Shown: positions 43,628-52,895 of the stretch, one piece after another | Layout of the letters: each line of letters starts with the position of its first letter | Position numbering within the stretch: the first letter of the stretch is position 1 | Assembly: GCA_947498455.1 (NCBI GenBank) | Contig: CANMKK010000026.1 | Coordinates: forward strand, 1-64,000 | Direction of reading: 5' to 3' | Origin: an uncultured Aquimarina sp. | Lineage (GTDB): Bacteria > Bacteroidota > Bacteroidia > Flavobacteriales > Flavobacteriaceae | Length of the DNA stretch: 64,000 nt | The notes under the pieces: model-generated | Told to the model about the DNA's origin: nothing | The model's database searches: none | Seen by the model: only the letters and a program-made list of their open reading frames with translations | Made by a program: the position numbers and the translations under genes

Positions 43628-43651
43628 GAAGTATTATGGTTAAATTGTATA
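43628..43651 (-). repeat. Degenerate MITE-A end
   Basis: GAAGTATTATGGTTAAATTG then TAT, similar to the end at 34979 (about four changes). Confidence 0.35.
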
Positions 43652-43768
43652 ACTCTCCTTTACTTCTTTTATGATTAAAAATCAGAGATTCTCCAAGAAT
43701 CGAGTGAACAATCTCTAAAAAAAACAGAGAATCCCTGCAATAAGTATATAGATGTTTACGAGTTAGTT

Positions 43769-44275
43769 CTATTTGTAATGATTTGATTTCCAATTTTTAC
43801 TAGCCAATACAGTTGAAGTTTCTACTTGTCTTTCTGGTATGGTCCAGTACATTTTTAATAAGTGGTTTTTTTCTACATCGGATAACAATCTAAAACCATG
43901 TTTTTTATAAAAACTGATCGCCCAGGAAGCATCTCTCCACGTTCCGATAAGAATAGGGGTTTTAGCCATATTGGTTAGATGTTCTAATAATTTACCTCCA
44001 ATTCCCTTTTGCCGTGCTATTGTTCGGACATAAGCGTGTCGTATTAGAGTTACATCATTCTTAAATTGAATCCCCATAACACCCAAGATTTCATCATTTT
44101 CTTTGTAATTCCAAAACTCAACATTTTCTTTAATCTGCGTCTCCAGTTCTTCTTTGGGCATATAAGGCTCTTTCCATCTATCGGTAGGTATAATTCCTTT
44201 GTATGCTAGAGATGCGTCATTAATTATTTCGTAAATAGTATCAAAATCCTTAATTGTATTGCTTCGGCTTATCAT
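43769..44275 (-). CDS. GNAT-family N-acetyltransferase
   Basis: 168 aa. VRTIARQKGIGGKLLEHL is the acetyl-CoA binding motif (R/Q-x-x-G-x-G/A), and AISFYKKHGF the conserved C-terminal motif. Substrate unknown. Part of the block between A2M and pbpC. Confidence 0.88.
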   Translation of the reverse strand: MISRSNTIKDFDTIYEIINDASLAYKGIIPTDRWKEPYMPKEELETQIKENVEFWNYKENDEILGVMGIQFKNDVTLIRHAYVRTIARQKGIGGKLLEHLTNMAKTPILIGTWRDASWAISFYKKHGFRLLSDVEKNHLLKMYWTIPERQVETSTVLASKNWKSNHYK

Positions 44276-44401
44276 TTGCTTTTCTAGTTCGTATGATGAT
44301 TAAATGTAAAGTGTAAAATGAATGCTAAAGATAGGAATTGGAGTATATAAAACATATCCCAACCTATCAGTTTATATGTGTTTTCTATTAAGCGTATAGA
44401 A

Positions 44402-44546
44402 TTTAACCCGTTTTATGTATGGAAAGTTGTAATAGGTTTTACGCATAAAACTTTCGCATATAGCACAAAATAATTCAAACTCTTTATACGAACTTCTTAT
44501 CCATAAATCGTATAATAGGTTTTCTAATGCATAAAGCGGGTTTAAG
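44402..44546. repeat. MITE-B with a nested, internally deleted MITE-A
   Basis: Outer arms TTTAACCCGTTTTATGTAT (from 44402) and ATGCATAAAGCGGGTTTAA (to 44545) are imperfect inverted repeats. Between them, 44432-44513 is a minus-strand copy of MITE-A lacking about 80 bp of its centre. The 447-nt gap holds no gene. Confidence 0.6.
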
Positions 44547-44722
44547 TAATTACATTGCACTTATCGTTTTTGTAGTATTATCAATTATATTTTATAAAGT
44601 TCCATTTATGAATTTCATTTGGTAACCGATTTTTCTATAATTAGTTTGAGTTCTTTTTTCAAGGTATGAAATCAAAAATAACGAAAGATGATACTAATTT
44701 TTTAGAAACTAATGCAATTAAT

Positions 44723-45439
44723 TCACGCATTTTTATTTCTTACTTTTCTTAGCCCTGTATGGTCAACTCCCTGCTTTCTTTCTAATTCGATCATTTTTTT
44801 TGGTCGAAAATTTAGGATTAAAGCCCTTCTTTGGGATGAGGTGCTATTTCCTTTACTAAAATGAAGTGTAAACCCATCATGAAAAGTACATCCACCAGCC
44901 TGTAGTGGAATACATTGTGCTTTACTAATATCTGTTTCGCAATGAAGTGCTCCTCCTTTAGTATATAAACTATGATTTTTGATAACCTCCCCTTCCTTTG
45001 GAATAAACCACATGCAACCATTATCTTTATACACATCATCCAGAGCAATCCAACAGCTTATAGCTCTTTTATCCGGCATTTTTATCCAATACGCAGCATC
45101 TTGATGCCAGGGAGTAGGAGTGTTGGAGTATGGAGTTTTATTGATAAGCATGTCAAAATCTAACTCCAAATCATCTCCTAATATTTTTTTTGAGTATGCT
45201 AACGCAAATTTGTAGGCAGTACTCTGTAATAATTTAGGTTCAATCATACTAGGTCGCATAATTTGGGTAATTCTTTCCGTAGCATTTTTACTTTCTCCCC
45301 CTAAATCACTTCTCAAACCCTCTGTACGCTGTTTGTCATTAAGAAGGTTATCATATAAGACTCTAATTTTCGTTACTTCAGAAAATGATATTAATGTATC
45401 CAATTTAATGAATCCATTATTTAGAAACTCTTTTTTCAT
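44723..45439 (-). CDS. Phytanoyl-CoA dioxygenase (PhyH) family protein
   Basis: 238 aa Fe(II)/2-oxoglutarate oxygenase. TPWHQDAAYW supplies the HxD iron ligands and FHDGFTLHFSKGN the distal His and the region for 2-oxoglutarate. Substrate unknown. Confidence 0.9.
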   Translation of the reverse strand: MKKEFLNNGFIKLDTLISFSEVTKIRVLYDNLLNDKQRTEGLRSDLGGESKNATERITQIMRPSMIEPKLLQSTAYKFALAYSKKILGDDLELDFDMLINKTPYSNTPTPWHQDAAYWIKMPDKRAISCWIALDDVYKDNGCMWFIPKEGEVIKNHSLYTKGGALHCETDISKAQCIPLQAGGCTFHDGFTLHFSKGNSTSSQRRALILNFRPKKMIELERKQGVDHTGLRKVRNKNA

Positions 45440-45587
45440 AGCGATATTGTTCTATATATAGTAAATGGTGCGACGTAGAAGTAGTCGTAAAATCAATCTA
45501 TTAATAAATAGTTCTACAAAATATAAAATTTTCACAATAATTGTATAACTTGTTGGTTATATTATGATTAACTAGTTATGCAACGTA

Positions 45588-48242
45588 ATGAAAAAGAAAT
45601 ACATATTTGCTACTATTGGTTTGATCTTAGCGATGTTTTGGTCGTGTAAAACGAAACAGAATGATCCTTTACATCTTCCTGTGGTGAAAGGAGAAAAGAA
45701 AGAAAAAAAAGAATACAATCCAGATAAGAATGCGATATGGACTCCAGAACAGGCAGCACACCACCAAAAGATACTTGCGAAACTGGTAAAAACCTCTAAA
45801 AATTTTGAAAAAAAAGGGGCATCCGCTACTACGCTTACGTATGCTGATGGTAACCTGCAAGGAACCTGGATAAATAGAGGGCCAAAAAACATGCCAGGAG
45901 CTTTTAAGTTTGCAGAAATGTTAGATGGGACTGATATTATTTATGGAATAACACATAATCACTATGTAGGGGAGTATAATTCAAAATCATATATTTTTAG
46001 AGGTACTGTATACAATCCTACCATAGGAACAGGTGGAGATGATTTCCAATTACTGACAGCTCATTGGCCGAATCGATATCAAAATTTATTTGCTTTAGAA
46101 GTGAGTGGATCTACCAGATTGATAGCACATATAGAAAATGGCCCTTTGTATTATTCGGATGATGAGGGCGACTCTTGGACACTTTCTAATGGTTTACCAT
46201 TCAGTAATACCAGTTCGGCAATGAATCGACAGGATGGTCATAAAATATATGTTACTAATAATAGAGCAATATATGTGTCTACAGACTTTGGTGTTAATTT
46301 TTCTTTATTAAAAGACTTCGGCACTACAGCAAATTCATTTTTATATACCCCAAGACATAATAATCAGCCAGCAGCTGATGCTGTATATTTAACTAGAAGT
46401 GGCTCGTTTTATGAATTGAATGCAGTACAAAATGACTTTGATTATAAAGGTTCCTATGTCTCTAGTCATGGTAGTGTAGAATATAGTATTGGCGGAGATT
46501 CCAGAAAATTATATGTAACAGAAAATAAAAATTATTGGGTATCTACAGATGGAGGAATAAGCTGGACTGAGAAATTTCCAAAAGGGAATTGGTATGGTGA
46601 TCGGACGGGAAAAATGGCACCTGGAATGTTCTATGCCGTTCATCCGGAAAATGCTAATATCTCTATTGCTGGATATGCACAACCCGTAATATCTGTTGAT
46701 GGATTAGATAATACCTTATCTGATGCTACAGGTTGGGGGCACTATCAGAACGGAACCAATTTATCAGCAGCGGATTATTACAATCGTATACGATTTAATT
46801 ATCATCCGGATTTTCAATCTTCTCATTTCTTTTATAATAGTAGTGGTGACTTACTCTCTGCTCGTTGTTCCGATGGAGGTATTTTTATTTCGTATAAAGA
46901 ATGGTCTGATTTCCCAGCAACAGGAGTGGGATATGATAATTCAGGATATGCCAATGCGCATTTTATCAACCTCAATGTATTGAATACTATAAACCCATTG
47001 ATTTATAGAGATAATGTGTTTACAGGAACCAACAATGCCAATCATATAAATTATAGTACTCAAGACCAGGGGAGTGGAAGTATTATTCCGGGAACCAGTG
47101 GTGATACATTGGATTTTTATCAGAGTATTGGTGGTGATGGCCCTCCTTTAGATAGTTATGATGGAGCACACGTATGGAAATGGGAACGACAGGGGGATAA
47201 AGTGTATGCTCCCGTAAAAATGTATACTAATAGTGAAGAGTTTAGATCTATAGGAGAAATGAACGGGCTTTTTAATTCGAGTCCAACTGTAGATTTTACC
47301 AGAAACACTGATATGGGCTGGGTACAGACATATATTGATCAGGATGAGCCTGATAAAAGAATGTGGATACTTGCTAAAAATTTGGATAGGGCAACTTGGA
47401 ATGGTTCAACTTTACAAGGACATACTGTAAATGTCGGAACAAATCAGGTTGCAGCGCTTGCACAGGCAAAAGCAAATCCGGAAAAAATCTTAATGCTTCA
47501 GGATGGAAAAGTGTTTATTTCTAATGATAGAGGAACTAATTTTGGAGCCGGCGTTACCACTCCTTTTTCCAAAACACCAGGAGGTTGGGGAAGAGGAGAT
47601 ATGGGAAGTGGTGTAGTACTACCTAATAATGATAACTGGATATTATTTTGCGGCCCTAGTGCAAATACAGTAGGTTCTATTTTATCTAAGGATGGGGGGA
47701 ATACATGGATTGATGTTACAGGCGATTTCCCTGCTGGTTCGGATGCCCAGACGGGTGGAATGATTGTAACTCCTGATAGTAAGTTTGTATTTGCAGGGAC
47801 AGATATTGGACCTTATGTTTTTGATGTCGCCCAAGAAAAATGGTATTCTATTGCAGAAGGGATTGGATTTTTTAATGCCATGGATGTAGATTATATCGCT
47901 TCAACGAATACGGTTCGCTTTGGTTCCTGGGGATCAGGAATATTAGATTTTAAAATAGAAGAAATTCTTGGAATAGAAGATACTATTATAGCAGAGACTG
48001 CAATCGAAATGTACCCTAACCCTGCTAGTGAAATTCTGACTATTAGTTCTGCCATTACTATTGAACCAGATACTATAATTAGTATATATACTATTAACGG
48101 AGAGAAAGTATACGCTAATAAAGGTATACGAAACTCAAAACAGCAGCTAGTAGTCAATATAGCTTCTTTGCCATCGGGATTGTATATGTTACAATTAAGT
48201 AATAAAGAAAATAAGGTTACTAAGAAGTTGATGGTAGAGTAA
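45588..48242 (+). CDS. Beta-propeller (BNR/sialidase-like) protein with T9SS tail
   Basis: 884 aa. N-terminal signal ATIGLILAMFWSC resembles a lipobox. Several BNR/Asp-box units (YYSDDEGDSWT, YWVSTDGGISWT, SKDGGNTWID) form a propeller. The C-terminal 75 residues (MYPNPASEILTI...YMLQLSNKENKVTKKLMVE) are a T9SS type A sorting domain. Probably cell-surface; enzymatic activity not evident. Confidence 0.88.
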   Translation: MKKKYIFATIGLILAMFWSCKTKQNDPLHLPVVKGEKKEKKEYNPDKNAIWTPEQAAHHQKILAKLVKTSKNFEKKGASATTLTYADGNLQGTWINRGPKNMPGAFKFAEMLDGTDIIYGITHNHYVGEYNSKSYIFRGTVYNPTIGTGGDDFQLLTAHWPNRYQNLFALEVSGSTRLIAHIENGPLYYSDDEGDSWTLSNGLPFSNTSSAMNRQDGHKIYVTNNRAIYVSTDFGVNFSLLKDFGTTANSFLYTPRHNNQPAADAVYLTRSGSFYELNAVQNDFDYKGSYVSSHGSVEYSIGGDSRKLYVTENKNYWVSTDGGISWTEKFPKGNWYGDRTGKMAPGMFYAVHPENANISIAGYAQPVISVDGLDNTLSDATGWGHYQNGTNLSAADYYNRIRFNYHPDFQSSHFFYNSSGDLLSARCSDGGIFISYKEWSDFPATGVGYDNSGYANAHFINLNVLNTINPLIYRDNVFTGTNNANHINYSTQDQGSGSIIPGTSGDTLDFYQSIGGDGPPLDSYDGAHVWKWERQGDKVYAPVKMYTNSEEFRSIGEMNGLFNSSPTVDFTRNTDMGWVQTYIDQDEPDKRMWILAKNLDRATWNGSTLQGHTVNVGTNQVAALAQAKANPEKILMLQDGKVFISNDRGTNFGAGVTTPFSKTPGGWGRGDMGSGVVLPNNDNWILFCGPSANTVGSILSKDGGNTWIDVTGDFPAGSDAQTGGMIVTPDSKFVFAGTDIGPYVFDVAQEKWYSIAEGIGFFNAMDVDYIASTNTVRFGSWGSGILDFKIEEILGIEDTIIAETAIEMYPNPASEILTISSAITIEPDTIISIYTINGEKVYANKGIRNSKQQLVVNIASLPSGLYMLQLSNKENKVTKKLMVE

Positions 48243-48274
48243 GGTCTTTTGATCTTATATGATATTGAAACAGT

Positions 48275-48312
48275 AAGAATTTGCACGAGAATTCATTTGT
48301 GCAAATTCTTAA
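48275..48312 (+). terminator. Terminator after the propeller gene
   Basis: AAGAATTTGCAC / GTGCAAATTCTT 12-bp perfect stem, 12-nt loop. Confidence 0.75.
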
Positions 48313-48506
48313 GTTTGATTCCAGTGTCTACCTTCAGGAGTGCCATCTGTCTCACTAGAACTCCATTTTTTCGTGAATATGAATGGCATAGCTTCCTTCT
48401 TTGTTATAAGTAGTATTTGTAATCGTATAACTTCAGAGAATGTTACATTTCCTGCGAGAAGACTATCATTTTTTGAAAATATTATAGCAATAGTTAGAAG
48501 CTGTAA

Positions 48507-48536
48507 TAGATTTTCCAATGCATAATCTGGGTTTGA
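48507..48536 (+). repeat. Solo end of MITE-B
   Basis: TAGATTTTCCAATGCATAAT followed by CTGGGTTTGA resembles the right arm at 44516-44546. Confidence 0.45.
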
Positions 48537-48636
48537 TTACTAGATTTCATCTCTTATACCAGTTGTTGTTTGAATTTACTGGAAAAGAACATTTTATTAC
48601 GGTAAATTCAAATGACAAATGGTATTATAAGTACAT

Positions 48637-51024
48637 TTGGTATTTAAGTGTACACAGAAAACTATTGAAACCATATTGTTAAGATCGAAAACTTATATAA
48701 TCAATCACCCCAAACGTTTTATTGTTTTAGGGATATTGTGTGTATGGTATTACTTTTCACTACCGAATCCATTATTTAATGATCCCACAGCTACGGTTAT
48801 AGAAACAGAAAAAGGAGAGCTATTAGGAGCAAAAATAGCTAAAGATGGTCAGTGGCGTTTTCCTGTGACAGATAGTGTAACTCAAAAATTCGAAAAGTGT
48901 ATCATTGCTTTCGAAGATCAACAATTTTATAGACATCCGGGTTTTAATCCTGTTGCCATGTTCGGGGCGCTGATGGATAACATAAAAGCAGGGAATATTG
49001 TTCGGGGTGGTAGTACGATTACACAGCAAGTTATTCGCCTATCAAGAAAAGGTAGAAAAAGAACCTATTTCGAAAAGATAAAGGAACTCATATTAGCGAC
49101 TCGTTTGGAATTAGGGACTTCAAAAAAAGACATTCTTAAATTATATGCTTCTAATGCTCCTTATGGCGGTAATGTAGTGGGAGTGGATATGGCTTCATGG
49201 CGTTATTTTGGGTTACCAGCGCATCAATTATCCTGGGCAGAAAATGCAACTTTAGCGGTATTGCCAAATGCACCTTCTTTGATATATCCCGGGAAAAATC
49301 AAATTAGATTAAAAAAGAAAAGGGATCAATTACTTACCACACTTTTTAAACAAAAAGTAATAGATACTATCACATATGAGCTATCTATAAACGAACCATT
49401 ACCGAAAAAACCGTATCAATTACCCCAATCTACTCCTCATGTATTGGATAGACTTGCAAAAAAGTATGAAGGACAAAGACTCCAAACTACTATTGATTTG
49501 GTATTGCAAAAACAAATCAATCAGATCGTAATGAAGCATCATGATATATTAAAGCAAAATGAGGTTCATAATATGGCGGTTTTGGTTATGGATGTAGATA
49601 CTAGAAAGGTGCTTAGTTATGTAGGTAATACTGCCACAGATAAGTATCATCAAAAAGATGTAGATATCATTCAGGCTGCTCGAAGTACGGGAAGTATCTT
49701 AAAACCATTATTATATGCCGCGATGATGGATAAAGGAGAGTTGTTGCCAGAGCAGTTAGTATCTGATATACCAACAGTAATAGCAGGGTATAATCCTAAA
49801 AATTTTGATGAAAATTATGGCGGAGTTGTACCCGCAAATAGAGCATTGGCACGTTCACTAAATGTTCCTGCTGTGAGATTATTGCAACAATATGGTTTGC
49901 AGCGATTTAGGGATGAGATAGATGTTTTTAGAATTAAAGACATTAAATATACAGCGGAGCATTATGGTTTATCACTAATTGTAGGAGGAGCAGAAGGAAA
50001 TCTTTGGGACTTATGCAAAACATATGCGGCATTAGCAGGGACACTAAATCATTACCAAGAAACCTCTAGCGAATATTTTACAAACGAATTTACCGAACCT
50101 ATTCTTTTAATGGATGAGGTAGTAAATTTTGGAAAGAAAACAACTCAAAAACCGGTATATGGTGCAGGCAGTATATGGCATACTTTTGAGGCGATGAAAA
50201 AAGTAAATCGCCCCGAGGGAGATGAAGCTTGGGAGTTTTATGATTCCTCGAGAGAAATCGCTTGGAAAACGGGTACTAGTTATGGAAATCGTGATGCTTG
50301 GGCAATTGGAGCCAGTAAAGAGTATGTGGTAGGAGTCTGGATAGGGAATGCAGACGGAGAAGGTCGCCCGGAAGTTACAGGCTTACATTCTGCAGCACCT
50401 GTATTATTTGATGTATTTAACTTAGTGCCAAATTCAGAATGGTTTCAGACTCCATTTGATGATTTAATCGAAGTTGCTGTCTGTGCTACCAGTGGTTTTT
50501 TAGCTGGAGAAAATTGCCCTATTAAATCGATGTATATCCCTATTGCCGGAACTAGGACAAGACCTTGTCCGTATCATCAGTTAGTTCATTTAGATAATAC
50601 AAGAAAATATCAGGTGAATTCTTCTTGCGAAATGGTGATGGATATGGTGAACGAACCTTGGTTTATATTACCACCGTTACAGGCGTATTTTTTTAAAACC
50701 AATAATGCCAATTATCAGTCTTTGCCTCCTTATAGATCAGATTGTACCAATGAATTACAAGATCGCATGGATTTTATTTTTCCTAAGAAAAACAGTAGTG
50801 TATACTTGCCCAAGGGGTTTGATGGCAAAAAGAATGAGGTTGTTTTTAAAATAGCACATACAAACCCAGAGATTAGAGTGTTTTGGTATATAGACAATCA
50901 ATATATTGGAACGACTAAGGAGTTTCATGAGATGCCTATACTTGCTGATAAAGGAAAATATATTATCACTGTATTGGATGAAAAAGGAAACGAGTTAAAG
51001 CGTCGTATTGAGATTCATAAATAA
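48637..51024 (+). CDS. pbpC: Penicillin-binding protein 1C
   Basis: 795 aa from TTG 48637 (start uncertain; no good ATG). N-terminal membrane helix (FIVLGILCVWYYFSL), GT51 domain with EDQQFYRHPG and RGGSTITQQ, transpeptidase with STGSILKPL (SxxK) and KTGTSYGNRDAW, and a C-terminal PBP1C domain. Builds peptidoglycan; family members act with A2M. Separated here from its partner by a GNAT, a PhyH and a propeller gene. Confidence 0.95.
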   Translation: MVFKCTQKTIETILLRSKTYIINHPKRFIVLGILCVWYYFSLPNPLFNDPTATVIETEKGELLGAKIAKDGQWRFPVTDSVTQKFEKCIIAFEDQQFYRHPGFNPVAMFGALMDNIKAGNIVRGGSTITQQVIRLSRKGRKRTYFEKIKELILATRLELGTSKKDILKLYASNAPYGGNVVGVDMASWRYFGLPAHQLSWAENATLAVLPNAPSLIYPGKNQIRLKKKRDQLLTTLFKQKVIDTITYELSINEPLPKKPYQLPQSTPHVLDRLAKKYEGQRLQTTIDLVLQKQINQIVMKHHDILKQNEVHNMAVLVMDVDTRKVLSYVGNTATDKYHQKDVDIIQAARSTGSILKPLLYAAMMDKGELLPEQLVSDIPTVIAGYNPKNFDENYGGVVPANRALARSLNVPAVRLLQQYGLQRFRDEIDVFRIKDIKYTAEHYGLSLIVGGAEGNLWDLCKTYAALAGTLNHYQETSSEYFTNEFTEPILLMDEVVNFGKKTTQKPVYGAGSIWHTFEAMKKVNRPEGDEAWEFYDSSREIAWKTGTSYGNRDAWAIGASKEYVVGVWIGNADGEGRPEVTGLHSAAPVLFDVFNLVPNSEWFQTPFDDLIEVAVCATSGFLAGENCPIKSMYIPIAGTRTRPCPYHQLVHLDNTRKYQVNSSCEMVMDMVNEPWFILPPLQAYFFKTNNANYQSLPPYRSDCTNELQDRMDFIFPKKNSSVYLPKGFDGKKNEVVFKIAHTNPEIRVFWYIDNQYIGTTKEFHEMPILADKGKYIITVLDEKGNELKRRIEIHK

Positions 51025-51544
51025 AGCAATCTTTTTTAATAAAAAATCACTAGCATCCGAAAGTTTGATAAAAATTCCTAAGAACCTTTGAAACGCCTAC
51101 TAACAAGAAACAATTTTAGTAGGTAATTTTATTTGATACGATTTACGGATAATAAGTTCGTATAAAAAGTTTAAATTATTTTGTGCTAGATTAAGGCGTA
51201 AAATTAAAGAATAGCATTAGCTATTGTTGAATTTTATAACGCATATTTAGCGCAAAAAAAACGAACGATATGCGAAAGTTTTATGCGTAAATCGTATGAG
51301 ATGGTATAACAAATTGGAATCAAGGATATACTTCGACTTCACTCAGTACAGTAGCTATGCTACGATTTTCAAAAATTATCTCATTTAGTCAAATTTCACC
51401 TAATTTTCGATTAAAATTAATGAGTCATGATTAATTGTCTACTTGTAAAATTAATATTTATTTAGATTTAATAAAAATAATTAAATACTTTTGCTCATTA
51501 TAAATTAACTTTTTCAATTCATACTTAATTTAAATGACTTTATA
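51025..51544. other. Intergenic region, 520 nt, with MITE-A
   Basis: Contains a full MITE-A (51136-51297); nothing else recognised apart from AT-rich promoter-like DNA. Confidence 0.5.
51136..51297 (+). repeat. MITE-A, full 162-bp copy
   Basis: Ends ATACGATTTACGGATAA and TTATGCGTAAATCGTAT are inverted repeats of 17 bp with one mismatch. The interior has no ORF. Same length as and clearly homologous to 62624-62785. A target duplication is not evident. Confidence 0.8.
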
Positions 51545-52684
51545 ATGATTAAATCCTCACTTAAAACTTTATTCGTAATTCTATTTTTAACCTGTTCATT
51601 ACAGGCTCAAATCAGTAGTGCAAAGCTAGCTGATGTTATAACTGTAAGTACTAATGTAGATTCACCATCGGTAATGTATATTGTAAATAATGAGATGTAT
51701 ATCACCCACTATTTTGGAGATAAGATTACTAAGATGGACTATAAACAAGAGAGTCCCACTGCTACTAATGTAATCACTGAAGTTGATAGACCTTATGGAC
51801 TGGCTTCAAAGGGTAATGATTTATATATAGCTGAATATGGAGATGCGAATAGGATTTCCAAAATTGATATTACTCAGGAAAGTGCTACTCCTATCGAAGT
51901 AGTATCTGGAGATTTGTATAGACCCTGCGGCTTGGCTTTTCATGGTAATGATTTATATATAGCTGATGCAGGTAAAGATAGAATTGTTAAAATAGATATT
52001 ACAGAAGCCAACCCGACTCTTACCACCGTTGTTAAATTGCCTGAACTAAGTTCACCTTTTGAGTTATTGGTTGTAGGTGATGAATTGTATTTTACACAGA
52101 GAAAAGAACAAACATCGCCATCCGATGGTAGGCTTTCTAAAATTAATCTAACTGAAGAAAACTTTACTGTTGTAGATATACTTACAGAACTTTATACTCC
52201 TCAGGGAATGGTTCTATATGGAGATGATCTGTATTTTGTTGAAAGTACGTCAAATACGATATCAAAAATTAACATTACAGATTCCAATCCAATACCTATT
52301 GTAGTTGTTAATACTGGTGAAGGATCGTATCCATCTCGATTAACCATTAAGGATGATGAACTTTTTATCTCCAATTTTTTTGGCAACTCAATTGTAAAAC
52401 TGAAACTTCCAAGTTTATCGGTTGATGAATTTACACTAAATGATAACATATCAATATTTCCTAATCCAGTTCAAGAAGACAGAATCTTACACATACGTAA
52501 TAAAGGATCAGAAACAATTGTAAATAAAGTTGAAGTTTATGATGCTATTGGTAAAATATTATTATCCAAAGAATCTTCTTCTATAGAAAGTGTTCCACTT
52601 CCATTGACGCTTAATGAAGGTGTTTATTATATAAAAATAACGGATTCTCAAAATAGAGTTTCAACCAAAAAAGTGTATATATAG
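51545..52684 (+). CDS. Secreted NHL/YncE-like beta-propeller with T9SS tail
   Basis: 379 aa. Signal peptide (LKTLFVILFLTCSLQAQ), then about six repeats of the form GLA..GNDLYIA..G..RI.KIDIT, a beta-propeller, and a C-terminal T9SS domain (IFPNPVQEDRILHI...YYIKITDSQNRVSTKKVYI). Exported to the surface or medium; ligand unknown. Confidence 0.88.
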   Translation: MIKSSLKTLFVILFLTCSLQAQISSAKLADVITVSTNVDSPSVMYIVNNEMYITHYFGDKITKMDYKQESPTATNVITEVDRPYGLASKGNDLYIAEYGDANRISKIDITQESATPIEVVSGDLYRPCGLAFHGNDLYIADAGKDRIVKIDITEANPTLTTVVKLPELSSPFELLVVGDELYFTQRKEQTSPSDGRLSKINLTEENFTVVDILTELYTPQGMVLYGDDLYFVESTSNTISKINITDSNPIPIVVVNTGEGSYPSRLTIKDDELFISNFFGNSIVKLKLPSLSVDEFTLNDNISIFPNPVQEDRILHIRNKGSETIVNKVEVYDAIGKILLSKESSSIESVPLPLTLNEGVYYIKITDSQNRVSTKKVYI

Positions 52685-52895
52685 TCGTTGCTTATATAGA
52701 AAGAACTTGTCTTGAGTAATCATTTTTAACTAATAGATTTGACTTTTATGCATATTATAGAAGGTAGCAATTTTTTAGTGTATCCATTTATTATGGTTAA
52801 AAAAAAAGAAAATTAGAATGCCAAGTGTAAATTTTGGAGGTTGGTGTATTATTCAGGAGAAGTTCAATATTTTAAACTGTAGATTACCCATAAGC

